DNA of 64,000 nucleotides. Origin: Macondimonas sp045864775. GTDB lineage: Bacteria > Pseudomonadota > Gammaproteobacteria > UBA5335. Position numbers and translations under genes: made by a program. The notes under the pieces are model-generated. The model was not told the DNA's origin. It was given only the letters and a program-made list of their open reading frames with translations, and did no database searches. Numbering within the stretch: the first letter of the stretch is position 1; every line of letters begins with the position of its first letter. Positions 1-6,239 of this stretch are shown in pieces. The DNA lies in assembly GCA_045864775.1 (NCBI GenBank), contig BTVR01000001.1, forward strand, positions 1,054,001 through 1,118,000, read 5' to 3'.

Positions 1-269
1 CGACCTTGAAGTGGCACCGCTACAAACAGATGGTAGAGGTGACTGTTGTCTCGAAGCGCGACGACGCCAACCAACTGGCCCTGATCTTCGGCGACCAAGT
101 ACTCGAAGTTGCTGGCGGCCACATAGCCTTGAATTGCCGATTCGCTGATGGCTGCAAGGAATGGCTCAGCGCCTTCTCCTGAAGGAGATACCAAGAAAGG
201 TGTACTCAGCTCGCGAATGAGAGCACTGATTCTTGGGGCGTCTGCAATGGTTGCGCGCTGAATCTTCAT
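1..269 (-). CDS. GNAT-family N-acetyltransferase, cassette gene (partial)
   Basis: The ATG lies 4 bp inside the cassette boundary (attC R' GTTAGGC, then GGC, then ATG) and the frame is open to the left edge of the window, giving about 89 codons. The translation (MKIQRATIADAPRISALIRE...) has the usual start of a GNAT acyltransferase and continues into strands compatible with the beta2-beta4 part of the fold (YLVAEDQGQLVGVVALRD). Family members transfer an acetyl group from acetyl-CoA to an amine. The substrate cannot be inferred. The acetyl-CoA loop lies outside the window. It belongs to the minus-strand cassette array. Confidence 0.72.
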   Translation of the reverse strand, partial: MKIQRATIADAPRISALIRELSTPFLVSPSGEGAEPFLAAISESAIQGYVAASNFEYLVAEDQGQLVGVVALRDNSHLYHLFVAVPLQG

Positions 270-272
270 GCC

Positions 273-332
273 GCCTAACACTTGAGTTAAGCCGCGCCGC
301 GAAGCGGCGTCGGCTTGGACGAATTGTTAGCT
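273..332 (-). other. attC recombination site (60 bp, aadA type)
   Basis: On the minus strand the site runs from R'' AGCTAAC (332-326) to R' GTTAGGC (279-273) with a GC-rich imperfect palindrome (GACGCCGCTTCGCGGCG) between. R'' overlaps the stop codon of the preceding gene. It closely resembles the roughly 60-bp attC sites behind aadA-type cassettes. Integron integrase would recombine it as a folded single strand. Confidence 0.9.
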
Positions 333-869
333 GCCATACGCGCGGCTGAAGAACGGCATGACAGTAGCAAAAAACGTGCCGCGGCTAGAGAGATACTCTT
401 GATGCTTCGCAAACTGCTCAAGTTGGCCCTGGTATTCCGGCTTAAGCAGATGCCTGTAGCTGTACTGCCACCAGACGTGAAATGCTTTCATTATCGGCGG
501 GTTTTTCTGGGTGAGGGCATAGTACAGGCAGATGCAGTCAAACAGAACCCAGTCCGTAGATGAAGGATTGAAGTCAATGTTCGCATCAGCGACGCGATCC
601 GCGTGCTTGAAGAAGTTTTCGTGGCGCTTGAGATAGAAGCGCATCTCTTCCTCTTGGCCGGGTTTGGCCCGCTTCATCATCAGATCTCGGAATGACTCTA
701 TTTCCAGTTCCTTACTCTTCGAAACATCGTTGAGAATGCCAAACGCCGCGCCGGCCAAGGTGTGTATGGAGATCGGGTCTTCGCTGCTGAAGTACAGACG
801 CAAAGCAGTCTCAAGCTGACGTTTTGCTGCGTCAATTTTTGAGACCGAGATTGCGACGTTCTTTGTCAT
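327..869 (-). CDS. Integron cassette protein of unknown function (180 aa)
   Basis: The ATG at 869 is chosen over an upstream GTG because the latter lies inside the attC. The gene fills one cassette: it begins 4 nt after the cassette core TTAGCT and its TAA is part of its own attC, the normal single-gene cassette layout. The product is soluble and mixed helical, with a lysine-rich centre (MMKRAKPGQEEEMRFYLKRH) and an aromatic-rich C-terminal third. There is no signal peptide, membrane segment or motif I recognise. Cassette genes of this kind are normally expressed from an upstream array promoter, which is not visible here. Confidence 0.72.
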   Translation of the reverse strand: MTKNVAISVSKIDAAKRQLETALRLYFSSEDPISIHTLAGAAFGILNDVSKSKELEIESFRDLMMKRAKPGQEEEMRFYLKRHENFFKHADRVADANIDFNPSSTDWVLFDCICLYYALTQKNPPIMKAFHVWWQYSYRHLLKPEYQGQLEQFAKHQEYLSSRGTFFATVMPFFSRAYGS

Positions 870-872
870 GGC

Positions 873-932
873 AGCTAACACCTGAGTTAAGCCGCGCCGC
901 GAAGCGGCGTCGGCTTGGATGAAGTGTTAGGC
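873..932 (-). other. attC recombination site (60 bp, aadA type)
   Basis: R'' GCCTAAC (932-926) and R' GTTAGCT (879-873) bracket almost the same core as the attC at 273-332. The R' of this site is the exact complement of the R'' of the next attC downstream (AGCTAAC), as expected for a cassette integrated by site-specific recombination. Confidence 0.9.
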
Positions 933-933
933 G

Positions 934-1167
934 TCACCGATTTTGCTGGAGAACGTGCGACAGCGCGCTCCCGGAAGCGGCTTGGTAGCACTGCCAATAG
1001 AGCTTAAGCCAATAGTCACGATCCCTCTTCTGGGCATCCGTGGTGTTTTCCCAGCTCGAAATGTACGTCATCAGCTCCAACGCGACGCGTACATTGGGAT
1101 CGGTCTTGACGGCAACGGGACCAGATACGGAGATTGTCAGCCATGCTTTGTTGCTCCTGTGGGCCAA
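934..1167 (-). CDS. Small hypothetical protein sharing the VOC cassette (possibly a fragment)
   Basis: An open frame continues 5 nt after the stop of the VOC gene and ends 2 bp before the attC. The only in-frame start outside the VOC gene is a TTG at 1167 with a poor ribosome site; an ATG at 1218 would lie inside the VOC gene. The translation (DPNVRVALELMTYISSWENTTDAQKRDRDYW...) looks protein-like and contains several Trp and Tyr residues, but I recognise no family. It may be the second gene of a two-gene cassette or the tail of a gene whose own attC was lost. Confidence 0.4.
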   Translation of the reverse strand: MAHRSNKAWLTISVSGPVAVKTDPNVRVALELMTYISSWENTTDAQKRDRDYWLKLYWQCYQAASGSALSHVLQQNR

Positions 1168-1171
1168 GCAG

Positions 1172-1588
1172 TCACTCTGACCATTGCGGATTCCAGACCA
1201 CCTCCCAAAGGTGGCCATCTGGATCTTGAAAGTAACCGGAGTAGCCACCCCAAAAGGTTTCGTGTGCCGGCTTCACGATGAAAGCACCCGCGGATGTTGC
1301 TTTTGCCATGACTGCATCAACTTCCGCTTTTGATGTGACATTGTGGCCAAGCGTCATTTCGGTGGGGCTAGCGGGGCCAACAACAAGCCCAGTGTCATGG
1401 CTGATGCTCTTGCGGGGCCACAAGGCCAGACGCAAGCTTGACTGAAGCTGGATGAACACCACCGCCCCGTACTCAAACTCTTTGCCGATGATGCCTTCAG
1501 TAAGAAAGCCCAAGCCATCTCGATAGAAACGCAATGATGCTTCAAGGTCGTTGACTCCGAGTGTGATGACAGTGATTCGAGGCTTCAT
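1172..1588 (-). CDS. VOC superfamily (glyoxalase/bleomycin-resistance-like) protein
   Basis: A 138-aa protein starting at an ATG behind GGAG. It opens with the vicinal oxygen chelate signature (ITVITLGVNDLEASLRFYRDGLGF) and ends with the second metal-site strand (GYFQDPDGHLWEVVWNPQW), so both beta-alpha-beta-beta-beta modules are present and the length is normal for a single-chain VOC protein. Members include glyoxalases, dioxygenases and fosfomycin or bleomycin resistance proteins; the substrate cannot be assigned. It is a common type of integron cassette gene and lies between an atypically short attC-like site and a second small ORF. Confidence 0.82.
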   Translation of the reverse strand: MKPRITVITLGVNDLEASLRFYRDGLGFLTEGIIGKEFEYGAVVFIQLQSSLRLALWPRKSISHDTGLVVGPASPTEMTLGHNVTSKAEVDAVMAKATSAGAFIVKPAHETFWGGYSGYFQDPDGHLWEVVWNPQWSE

Positions 1589-1605
1589 GCTCTCCGCTCC
1601 TTTGG

Positions 1606-1637
1606 GCCCAACCCCGCGGCTCAGCCGACCGTTGGGC
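1606..1637 (-). other. Short attC-like site (32 bp)
   Basis: On the minus strand GCCCAAC (1637-1631) and GTTGGGC (1612-1606) are perfect R''/R' boxes separated by only 18 nt, with a small GGCT/AGCC stem. It sits between the GFA and VOC cassettes where an attC is expected, but is much shorter than typical functional sites, so it may be a deleted attC. Confidence 0.6.
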
Positions 1638-2045
1638 CTAGCGTTGCGGAACATCGCCCTCTGAAAATTGTGGCAACGTGTCGTTGATGGGCCACCAGTT
1701 GCACTTGGAGCCTGTATAGAAATGAGCAACAGGGCGAGCATGCAGCGGCTCATTGATGAGGCCAGCGCGAATACGAAGGACACCAGGCAATGAATCCCTG
1801 TGGCTAAAAAGCGGAGAACCGCAGGTGCTGCAAAAGACGCGCTTCTTGCCTGCAGACGACTCAAATTCTTTCAGCAACTCCACACCCTTGACGAGGGTAA
1901 ACGCTGAACGTACCACCGGTGTATTCGTAGCGAAGGGCGTGCCCTGGGCTTTACGGCATTGCGAGCAGTGACAAACCTGAATAGGCTCCAGCACTCCGTG
2001 AACTCGGAACTGCACGCCACCGCATAAGCAACTGCCTCTGTACAA
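1638..2045 (-). CDS. GFA-family (glutathione-dependent formaldehyde-activating-like) protein
   Basis: A 135-aa protein read from a TTG at 2045, chosen because AGGAG lies 7 nt upstream; the longer frame would begin inside the attC-type core. Zinc ligands are visible in order: GSCLCGG near the N-terminus, CHCSQCRKAQG about residues 30-40, and CSTCGSPLF about residue 80. This is the CENP-V/GFA fold. Despite the name, most members have no proven activity on S-hydroxymethylglutathione. It is the first complete gene of the minus-strand cassette array, and its stop overlaps the short attC-like site. Confidence 0.82.
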   Translation of the reverse strand: MYRGSCLCGGVQFRVHGVLEPIQVCHCSQCRKAQGTPFATNTPVVRSAFTLVKGVELLKEFESSAGKKRVFCSTCGSPLFSHRDSLPGVLRIRAGLINEPLHARPVAHFYTGSKCNWWPINDTLPQFSEGDVPQR

Positions 2046-2066
2046 AGTCAGACTCCTTTCCGTTAG

Positions 2067-2128
2067 GCCCAACGTACCAGCTCAGCCGATGGCGGAAGCG
2101 GGTGAAGCCCGCTGTAGCCGATCGGCTG
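2067..2128 (-). other. attC-like hairpin at the 5' end of the cassette array
   Basis: An R' box GTTGGGC (2073-2067) is followed by an imperfect hairpin with arms CAGCCGAT (2083-2090) and ATCGGCTG (2121-2128) plus inner arms AGCGGG and CCCGCT. No matching R'' box is found outside the stem. The R' box is complementary to the R'' of the next cassette, so this looks like the boundary where the first cassette was inserted. Confidence 0.55.
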
Positions 2129-2172
2129 GACCACAGGTCTTGTTCCGCCTCTGGCGTCCAGACAACTGTCAC
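2129..2172 (-). pseudogene. Truncated ParE/RelE-type toxin (first ~13 codons)
   Basis: A GTG at 2172 overlaps the antitoxin stop (GTGA) and reads MTVVWTPEAEQDL, the usual opening of a ParE toxin. Homology then stops and the frame runs into the attC-like hairpin. A full toxin would be about 95-100 aa. The gene appears to have been cut by the event that joined the cassette array here, leaving the antitoxin without its partner. Confidence 0.6.
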
Positions 2173-2450
2173 GCCTGGCCTGTCGCAACCTGATTGCGCC
2201 TGGCAGCGAATGCGGCTTCAACTTCATCATTCGACCGGCCCTGACCGGCACGCATCGAGGCGTGGCCAGCTTCGACCTTGCGCCGCAGGTAGCCGTCATA
2301 TTCGCGGGCCTGGCGACGCTGTTCTATGTAGCCGCGCATCAGCTCACGCATGATCTGGGACGCCGGGCGATCTTCGCCAGCAGCTTCGGCCATGAAGTCG
2401 GCGCGTAGCTCCGGTTCCAGCTTCATCGTGAAAACGGCTTCTTTCGACAT
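2169..2450 (-). CDS. Antitoxin of a type II toxin-antitoxin pair (orphaned)
   Basis: A 93-aa protein with ATG at 2450 behind GGAG (7 nt spacing). The N-terminal MSKEAVFTMKLEPELRADFMAEA and the following DRPASQIMRELMRGYI fit a ribbon-helix-helix or RelB-like DNA-binding domain, with a charged C-terminal tail that would wrap the toxin. The downstream toxin overlaps by 4 nt but is truncated. Antitoxins of this type normally repress their own promoter; an 8-bp palindrome lies about 30 bp upstream. The neighbouring res-like repeat suggests the module came with a Tn3-family transposon. Confidence 0.75.
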   Translation of the reverse strand: MSKEAVFTMKLEPELRADFMAEAAGEDRPASQIMRELMRGYIEQRRQAREYDGYLRRKVEAGHASMRAGQGRSNDEVEAAFAARRNQVATGQA

Positions 2451-2480
2451 GGTCCGCTCCTTTGTAAAGGTACTAACCAA

Positions 2481-2488
2481 GTATATAC
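2481..2488. promoter_or_regulatory. Possible antitoxin operator (GTATATAC)
   Basis: A perfect 8-bp palindrome lies 30 bp upstream of the antitoxin ATG, in AT-rich DNA that is otherwise rare in this window. Its position fits autoregulation, but binding is inferred only. Confidence 0.35.
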
Positions 2489-2510
2489 ATTGTCACGGTC
2501 TTGGTTGTCA

Positions 2511-2801
2511 TCAGAAGCCCGCCTCTTTCTGGTGCCGAACGGCAAGAATGGCGATGTTCTCCCCGTCGAAGTGATAGAGGGCGACATAGCCGCTGTTGCC
2601 GAAATCGATCAGCCACTCCCGAAACTCGGGTTCCATGTCCTCAACCGGGCGGCCGATGTGCGGCTGATGGGCCAGCATCTTGGCCCCAGCCCGGATAGCC
2701 TTCACCTTGCGTTGCGCGGCGTCGTCATCTTTGGGCGCGAAGAAGCGATAGAGCCGTTGCACATCAGCCAGCACCGGCGGCGTCCAGATCAGACGTGGCA
2801 C
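2511..2801 (-). CDS. ParE/RelE-superfamily toxin
   Basis: A 96-aa protein with the ParE fold signature: MPRLIWTPPVLADVQRLYRFFAPKDDDAA at the N-terminus, then IRAGAKMLAHQPHIGRPV and a C-terminal beta strand region (GYVALYHFDGENIAILAVRHQKEAGF). The length is normal for an intact toxin. Members either poison gyrase (ParE) or cleave mRNA on ribosomes (RelE); the sequence alone does not decide. It overlaps its antitoxin by 13 nt, so the two are co-translated, and it lies downstream of the antitoxin as in most ParDE operons. Confidence 0.85.
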   Translation of the reverse strand: MPRLIWTPPVLADVQRLYRFFAPKDDDAAQRKVKAIRAGAKMLAHQPHIGRPVEDMEPEFREWLIDFGNSGYVALYHFDGENIAILAVRHQKEAGF

Positions 2802-3067
2802 TTAGGCAGTTCCGCATCCTCGCCGGCTTCCAGCTTCGTCAGCCAGGCATCGGCTTCTTCAAGTGTCAGGTGCAGGCCGGTGCGCTGATACTCTTCCCAG
2901 GCGCGCAGCGCATCCTGTTTGAACGCCTCGCGCTTTTCCTCGCGCTCGACGTACTGCGCGATGGCTTCTCGCATGATCCAGTGCGACGTGCGCCGGCGGG
3001 CTTCGGCCAGGTGCTGGACGCGCCCTTTCAGCTCGTCATCAAGCTTGATGGATGTTGCCGTAGCCAT
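2789..3067 (-). CDS. Ribbon-helix-helix (ParD/CopG-type) antitoxin
   Basis: A 92-aa protein from an ATG at 3067 with GGAGG 5 nt upstream. The first 50 residues (MATATSIKLDDELKGRVQHLAE, then TSHWIMREAIAQYVEREEKRE) form the RHH DNA-binding unit. The acidic C-terminal half (LTLEEADAWLTKLEAGEDAELP) is the expected toxin-binding segment. It neutralises the downstream ParE-type toxin and probably represses the operon. TA pairs of this kind are frequent passengers beside the res site of Tn3-family transposons, which fits the inverted repeat about 100 bp upstream. Confidence 0.85.
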   Translation of the reverse strand: MATATSIKLDDELKGRVQHLAEARRRTSHWIMREAIAQYVEREEKREAFKQDALRAWEEYQRTGLHLTLEEADAWLTKLEAGEDAELPKCHV

Positions 3068-3162
3068 GTGGCCTCCGTAGCAAAAGGTAATACCTCGCGC
3101 TACTATAGCCATCCCCTGCCCTACCGTCCATCCGAGCCGGCCGCGCTGAAATTGTCTTGCCG

Positions 3163-3190
3163 TGTCGCAGAAGTCCTAAGTTTTGCGACA
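3163..3190. other. res-like inverted repeat (Tn3-family remnant?)
   Basis: TGTCGCA (3163-3169) and TGCGACA (3184-3190) are 7-bp inverted arms separated by 14 bp. Paired TGTCGCA-type half sites are what I recall from serine-resolvase res sites of Tn3-family elements, and such elements often carry ParDE-like modules next to res. No resolvase or transposase gene is present. Confidence 0.4.
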
Positions 3191-3239
3191 AGACCCCCTC
3201 GGCCCGACTACCCTCCTCCCCCATCAGTGATGGCTGTTC

Positions 3240-3977
3240 TCAGATCGCCTTTTGATCGACGCGCTGGCTCAGGGCTTCGGCGCTCTCCTTGCGTTCACTA
3301 TAGCGATCTACCAGATACGGTGACACGTCGCGCGTGAGCAACGTGAACTTCATCAGTTCTTCCATCACATCCACGATGCGGTCGTAGTAGGCCGACGGCT
3401 TCATGCGTCCCGCTTCATCGAACTGCTGATAAGCCTTGGCGACTGAGGATTGGTTCGGGATCGTCAGCATGCGCATCCAGCGGCCCAGCACACGCATCTG
3501 GTTGACGGCGTTGAAGGACTGCGAGCCGCCCGAGACCTGCATCAGCGCCAGCGTCTTGCCCTGGGTTGGGCGCACCGCGCCGACCGATAGCGGAATCCAG
3601 TCGATCTGGGTTTTCATCAGGCCGGTCATTGCGCCGTGGCGCTCCGGCGAACTCCACACCATGCCCTCGGCCCATTGCGCCAGGTCATGCAGTTCCCTGA
3701 CCTTGGGATGGTCGGCGGGGGCATCGTCCACCAGCGGCAGGCCCGAAGGGTTGAACATTCGTGTCTCGCCGCCGAGCGCCCGCAGGATGCGCGCCGCTTC
3801 TTCGGCAGCCAAGCGGCTGTATGAGCGATCGCGCAGCGAGCCATAGAGCAGCAGGAAGCGCGGCGCGTGCGTGGCACGCGCGGGCGCCAGCAACCGCTGG
3901 GCATCGGGTTGCTGGAACAGTGCGGTGTCGATGTTAGGCAGCTCGTTGCTGGACTCAGACACGGCGCCCTTCCGCAT
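3240..3977 (-). CDS. arsH: Arsenical resistance protein ArsH
   Basis: A 245-aa NADPH-dependent FMN reductase-like flavoprotein. The flavodoxin-type FMN loop is at residues 46-54 (GSLRDRSYS), followed by SGLPLVDDAPADHPKV and the ArsH-typical WSSPERHGAMTGLMKTQIDWIP and VSGGSQSFNAVNQMR. ArsH proteins oxidise trivalent organoarsenicals to less toxic pentavalent forms. It overlaps the end of arsC by 23 nt, so the two are co-expressed. The arsR, arsB or acr3 genes normally found with them are absent here, so the operon is incomplete. Confidence 0.95.
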   Translation of the reverse strand: MRKGAVSESSNELPNIDTALFQQPDAQRLLAPARATHAPRFLLLYGSLRDRSYSRLAAEEAARILRALGGETRMFNPSGLPLVDDAPADHPKVRELHDLAQWAEGMVWSSPERHGAMTGLMKTQIDWIPLSVGAVRPTQGKTLALMQVSGGSQSFNAVNQMRVLGRWMRMLTIPNQSSVAKAYQQFDEAGRMKPSAYYDRIVDVMEELMKFTLLTRDVSPYLVDRYSERKESAEALSQRVDQKAI

Positions 3978-4377
3978 TCACGACGGCTTCGCCGTCCTCT
4001 TTGTTGAAGGCGCCGCGCTGGGGCTGGGGAAGAATGTCCAGCACCGTTTCCGAAGGCCGGCACAGCCGGGTGCCGAGCGGTGTGACCACGATGGGCCGGT
4101 TGATGAGTATGGGGTGTTCAAGCATGAAGTTGATCAATTGCTCGTCGCTCCATTGTGGATCATTGAGGCCAAGTTCCACGTAGGGCGTGCCTTTCTCGCG
4201 CAGCAGCGCGCGCACCGGTATGCCCATCGCGGCAATCAGGCGGTGCAGCGTTTCGCGGTCGGGTGGCGTCTTCAGATACTCGATGATCGTGGGCTCCTCG
4301 CCGCTGTTGCGGATCAGGGCCAGCACGTTGCGCGACGTGCCGCAGGCGGGGTTGTGATAAATAGTGATCTGGCTCAT
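3955..4377 (-). CDS. arsC: Arsenate reductase, glutaredoxin-dependent
   Basis: A 140-aa ArsC of the R773 class: N-terminal ITIYHNPACGTSRNVL with catalytic Cys12, LREKGTPYVELGL in the middle and the conserved HPILINRPIVVTPLGTRLCRPSE block with the oxyanion-binding arginine. It reduces arsenate to arsenite using glutathione and glutaredoxin; the arsenite must then be exported, yet no exporter gene is visible in the window. Upstream (4378-4496) there is no arsR and no clear promoter, so expression may depend on a promoter lost or replaced when the SOS genes became its neighbours. Confidence 0.95.
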   Translation of the reverse strand: MSQITIYHNPACGTSRNVLALIRNSGEEPTIIEYLKTPPDRETLHRLIAAMGIPVRALLREKGTPYVELGLNDPQWSDEQLINFMLEHPILINRPIVVTPLGTRLCRPSETVLDILPQPQRGAFNKEDGEAVVNAEGRRV

Positions 4378-4467
4378 GCCATTGCCTCGGTTCAAGGATT
4401 CGTGGGGCTCGTGGAGTTGGCGGAAAACATGCCGGTGCCTGTGAGTCGCCACCGGCGGCCCAACCGC

Positions 4468-4485
4468 AAGGAGAATGATCTCCTT
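4468..4485. promoter_or_regulatory. Inverted repeat between arsC and umuD
   Basis: AAGGAGA and TCTCCTT are perfect 7-bp arms around a 4-nt centre, between the divergent arsC and umuD genes and 12 bp before the LexA box. It could be an operator for either gene; no protein can be named. Confidence 0.35.
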
Positions 4486-4494
4486 CATACCCCT

Positions 4495-4516
4495 TATACT
4501 GGGAGAATGGACAGTA
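4495..4516 (+). promoter_or_regulatory. SOS (LexA) box and -10 of umuDC
   Basis: TACTG-N10-CAGTA at 4497-4516 matches the gammaproteobacterial LexA consensus arms exactly. It overlaps a good -10 hexamer (TATACT, 4495-4500). LexA binding would block the promoter until DNA damage. The box ends on the first base of the preferred umuD start codon, so the mRNA leader must be very short. Confidence 0.82.
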
Positions 4517-4950
4517 TGATGCCCCCCGATGCCATCCCGTGCCCTCTTACAGCAGTAACGCTCCCTTATGTGGAGGGGAAAATACCCGCGGGTTTCCCCT
4601 CGCCGGCGGATGATTTCCAGGTGGAGCGGTTGGACCTTTTGGAACTGCTGACCCCACATCCCCTGACGACGTTTTTCTGGCGTGTGAGCGGCACTTCCAT
4701 GGTGGAAGCTGGCATCAGCGACGGGGACATCCTCGTCGTCGATCGCGCCCTGCAGGCGAGCCATGGTGATGTCGTCGTGGCCCAGGTCGATAACGATTTC
4801 ACCGTCAAGTACCTGCACCGTCGGGCAGGGAAAGTGAAGCTCGTCCCTGCGAACCCGACCTTTCCCGAAATCGTGCCCAAGGACGGCCAGACCTGGCTTG
4901 TGGTCGGGGTCGTAACATCAGTCGTCAAGCAGTTTCGCAAGCTGGTCTGA
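4516..4950 (+). CDS. umuD: UmuD-like SOS mutagenesis protein
   Basis: A 144-aa S24-family self-cleaving protein. I start at ATG 4516 rather than 4507, because the earlier ATG lies inside the LexA box and the later start has GGAG 10 nt upstream; numbering then matches E. coli closely (cleavage Ala25-Gly26 in PAGFPSPA, catalytic Ser61 in SGTSMV, Lys98 in FTVKYL). RecA-stimulated cleavage gives UmuD', the accessory subunit of DNA polymerase V. It overlaps umuC by one base (TGATG), so translation is coupled. umuDC-like pairs are common cargo of conjugative elements. Confidence 0.93.
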   Translation: MMPPDAIPCPLTAVTLPYVEGKIPAGFPSPADDFQVERLDLLELLTPHPLTTFFWRVSGTSMVEAGISDGDILVVDRALQASHGDVVVAQVDNDFTVKYLHRRAGKVKLVPANPTFPEIVPKDGQTWLVVGVVTSVVKQFRKLV

Positions 4951-6239
4951 TGTTCGCCTTAATCGACGGGAACAACTTCTACGTCTCTTGCGAACGGGTC
5001 TTTCGACCCTCGCTGGCAGGGCACCCCGTCGTTGTCTTGAGCAACAATGACGGCTGTGCCATTGCCAGGAGTGACGAGGCCAAGGCCCTGGGCATCACCA
5101 TGGGTCACCCCTACTTCAAGATCAGACGGGAGTTCCCGGGCGTCATCGCGATATCCGCCAATTTTGTTCTCTACGGCGACATGAGCAATCGTTTCATGGG
5201 CATTGCCGCCGCCTTGGGGCCTTCCCAGGAGGTCTATTCCATCGATGAGTGTTTCATCGGTCTCGCTGGCGTCGGCGGAGACCTCACCCGCCGTTCCCAT
5301 GTCATCAGGAACCGCTTGCAGAACTGGCTGGGCTTGCCCGCAGGCATCGGCATAGGCCCGACCAAAACCCTCGCCAAACTTGCCAACCACATCGCCAAAT
5401 CCGCGGTCAGAAAGCCCGGAAGTTACCCCGCTGACCTCGGATACGTCTGCAATCTCGCGGCATTGCCCTCCTCCGACCTGGATGCCGTCCTTATGGCGAC
5501 TTCTGTCGGAGACATCTGGGGCGTAGGCCGGAAAATCGGGGCTCAACTCGAATCAATCGGCGTCTCGAACGCCCTGCAACTTGCGAATCTGGACCCTTCG
5601 CTGGTCAGGCAACGATGGTCCGTCGTGCTTGAGCGCACGGTCAGGGAATTGCAGGGGCAATCCTGCATCAGCCTCGAAGATGTGGCGCCTGCAAAACAGC
5701 AGATTGCATGCACCCGCAGCTTCGGGCAACGGATAAGCGCTTACCAGCCCCTTGCCGAAGCCGTCAGCACTTTCGCCAGCCGCGCCGCCGAGAAACTGAG
5801 GTGGCAAGATGGGGTAGCCTCCCAGGTTCTGGTTTTCATACATACCAGCCCCTTTTCCGAGGGAAAGCAGTACGCCAAATCGGCCACGGTCCGCCTGCAG
5901 CGACCGACCGCGGATACCCGCCTTCTGCTCAAAGCAGCCATCAAGGGGCTGCGGAGCATCTACGCGCCGGGATTCGACTTCGCGAAGGCCGGCGTGATGC
6001 TCATGGACATCAGGCCTGCCGGGACCGTCCAGGGCGAGCTGGATCTGTTCGCAGATGGAGAAGAGCGCTCGGGGCTGATGAGCGCCATCGACGCCATCAA
6101 TGCGAAATTCGGCCGGACAGCCATCCGTGTTGCATCGACGGGAGCGGGAGACCGCCGTCGGGATTGGCAGATGCGGCAGGAACTGCGGACGCCGCACTAC
6201 ACCACCAGGCTAGCGGACATTCCTATCGCGCGAGCCTAG
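4950..6239 (+). CDS. umuC: Y-family DNA polymerase V catalytic subunit UmuC
   Basis: A 429-aa protein of normal UmuC length. The palm begins MFALIDGNNFYVSCERVFRP with the first catalytic Asp; VYSIDECFIGL at about residues 95-105 carries the second acidic pair (Asp99, Glu100). GIGIGPTKTLAKLANHIAK is the Y-family finger/HhH region, followed by a little-finger domain and a C-terminal tail. With UmuD' it performs error-prone translesion synthesis during SOS. It is the second gene of the LexA-controlled operon and converges on the SRAP gene with a 30-bp overlap of the 3' ends. Confidence 0.95.
   Translation: MFALIDGNNFYVSCERVFRPSLAGHPVVVLSNNDGCAIARSDEAKALGITMGHPYFKIRREFPGVIAISANFVLYGDMSNRFMGIAAALGPSQEVYSIDECFIGLAGVGGDLTRRSHVIRNRLQNWLGLPAGIGIGPTKTLAKLANHIAKSAVRKPGSYPADLGYVCNLAALPSSDLDAVLMATSVGDIWGVGRKIGAQLESIGVSNALQLANLDPSLVRQRWSVVLERTVRELQGQSCISLEDVAPAKQQIACTRSFGQRISAYQPLAEAVSTFASRAAEKLRWQDGVASQVLVFIHTSPFSEGKQYAKSATVRLQRPTADTRLLLKAAIKGLRSIYAPGFDFAKAGVMLMDIRPAGTVQGELDLFADGEERSGLMSAIDAINAKFGRTAIRVASTGAGDRRRDWQMRQELRTPHYTTRLADIPIARA

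Noticed and set aside
934..1248. Start of the small cassette ORF at 1248 or 1218
   Set aside because: Both starts lie inside the VOC gene and lack a ribosome site; a TTG just after the VOC stop is preferred, still with low confidence.
4507..4518. Upstream ATG at 4507 as start of umuD
   Set aside because: It lies inside the LexA box, its SD-like GGGAG is only 1 nt away, and residue numbering fits the family better from 4516.
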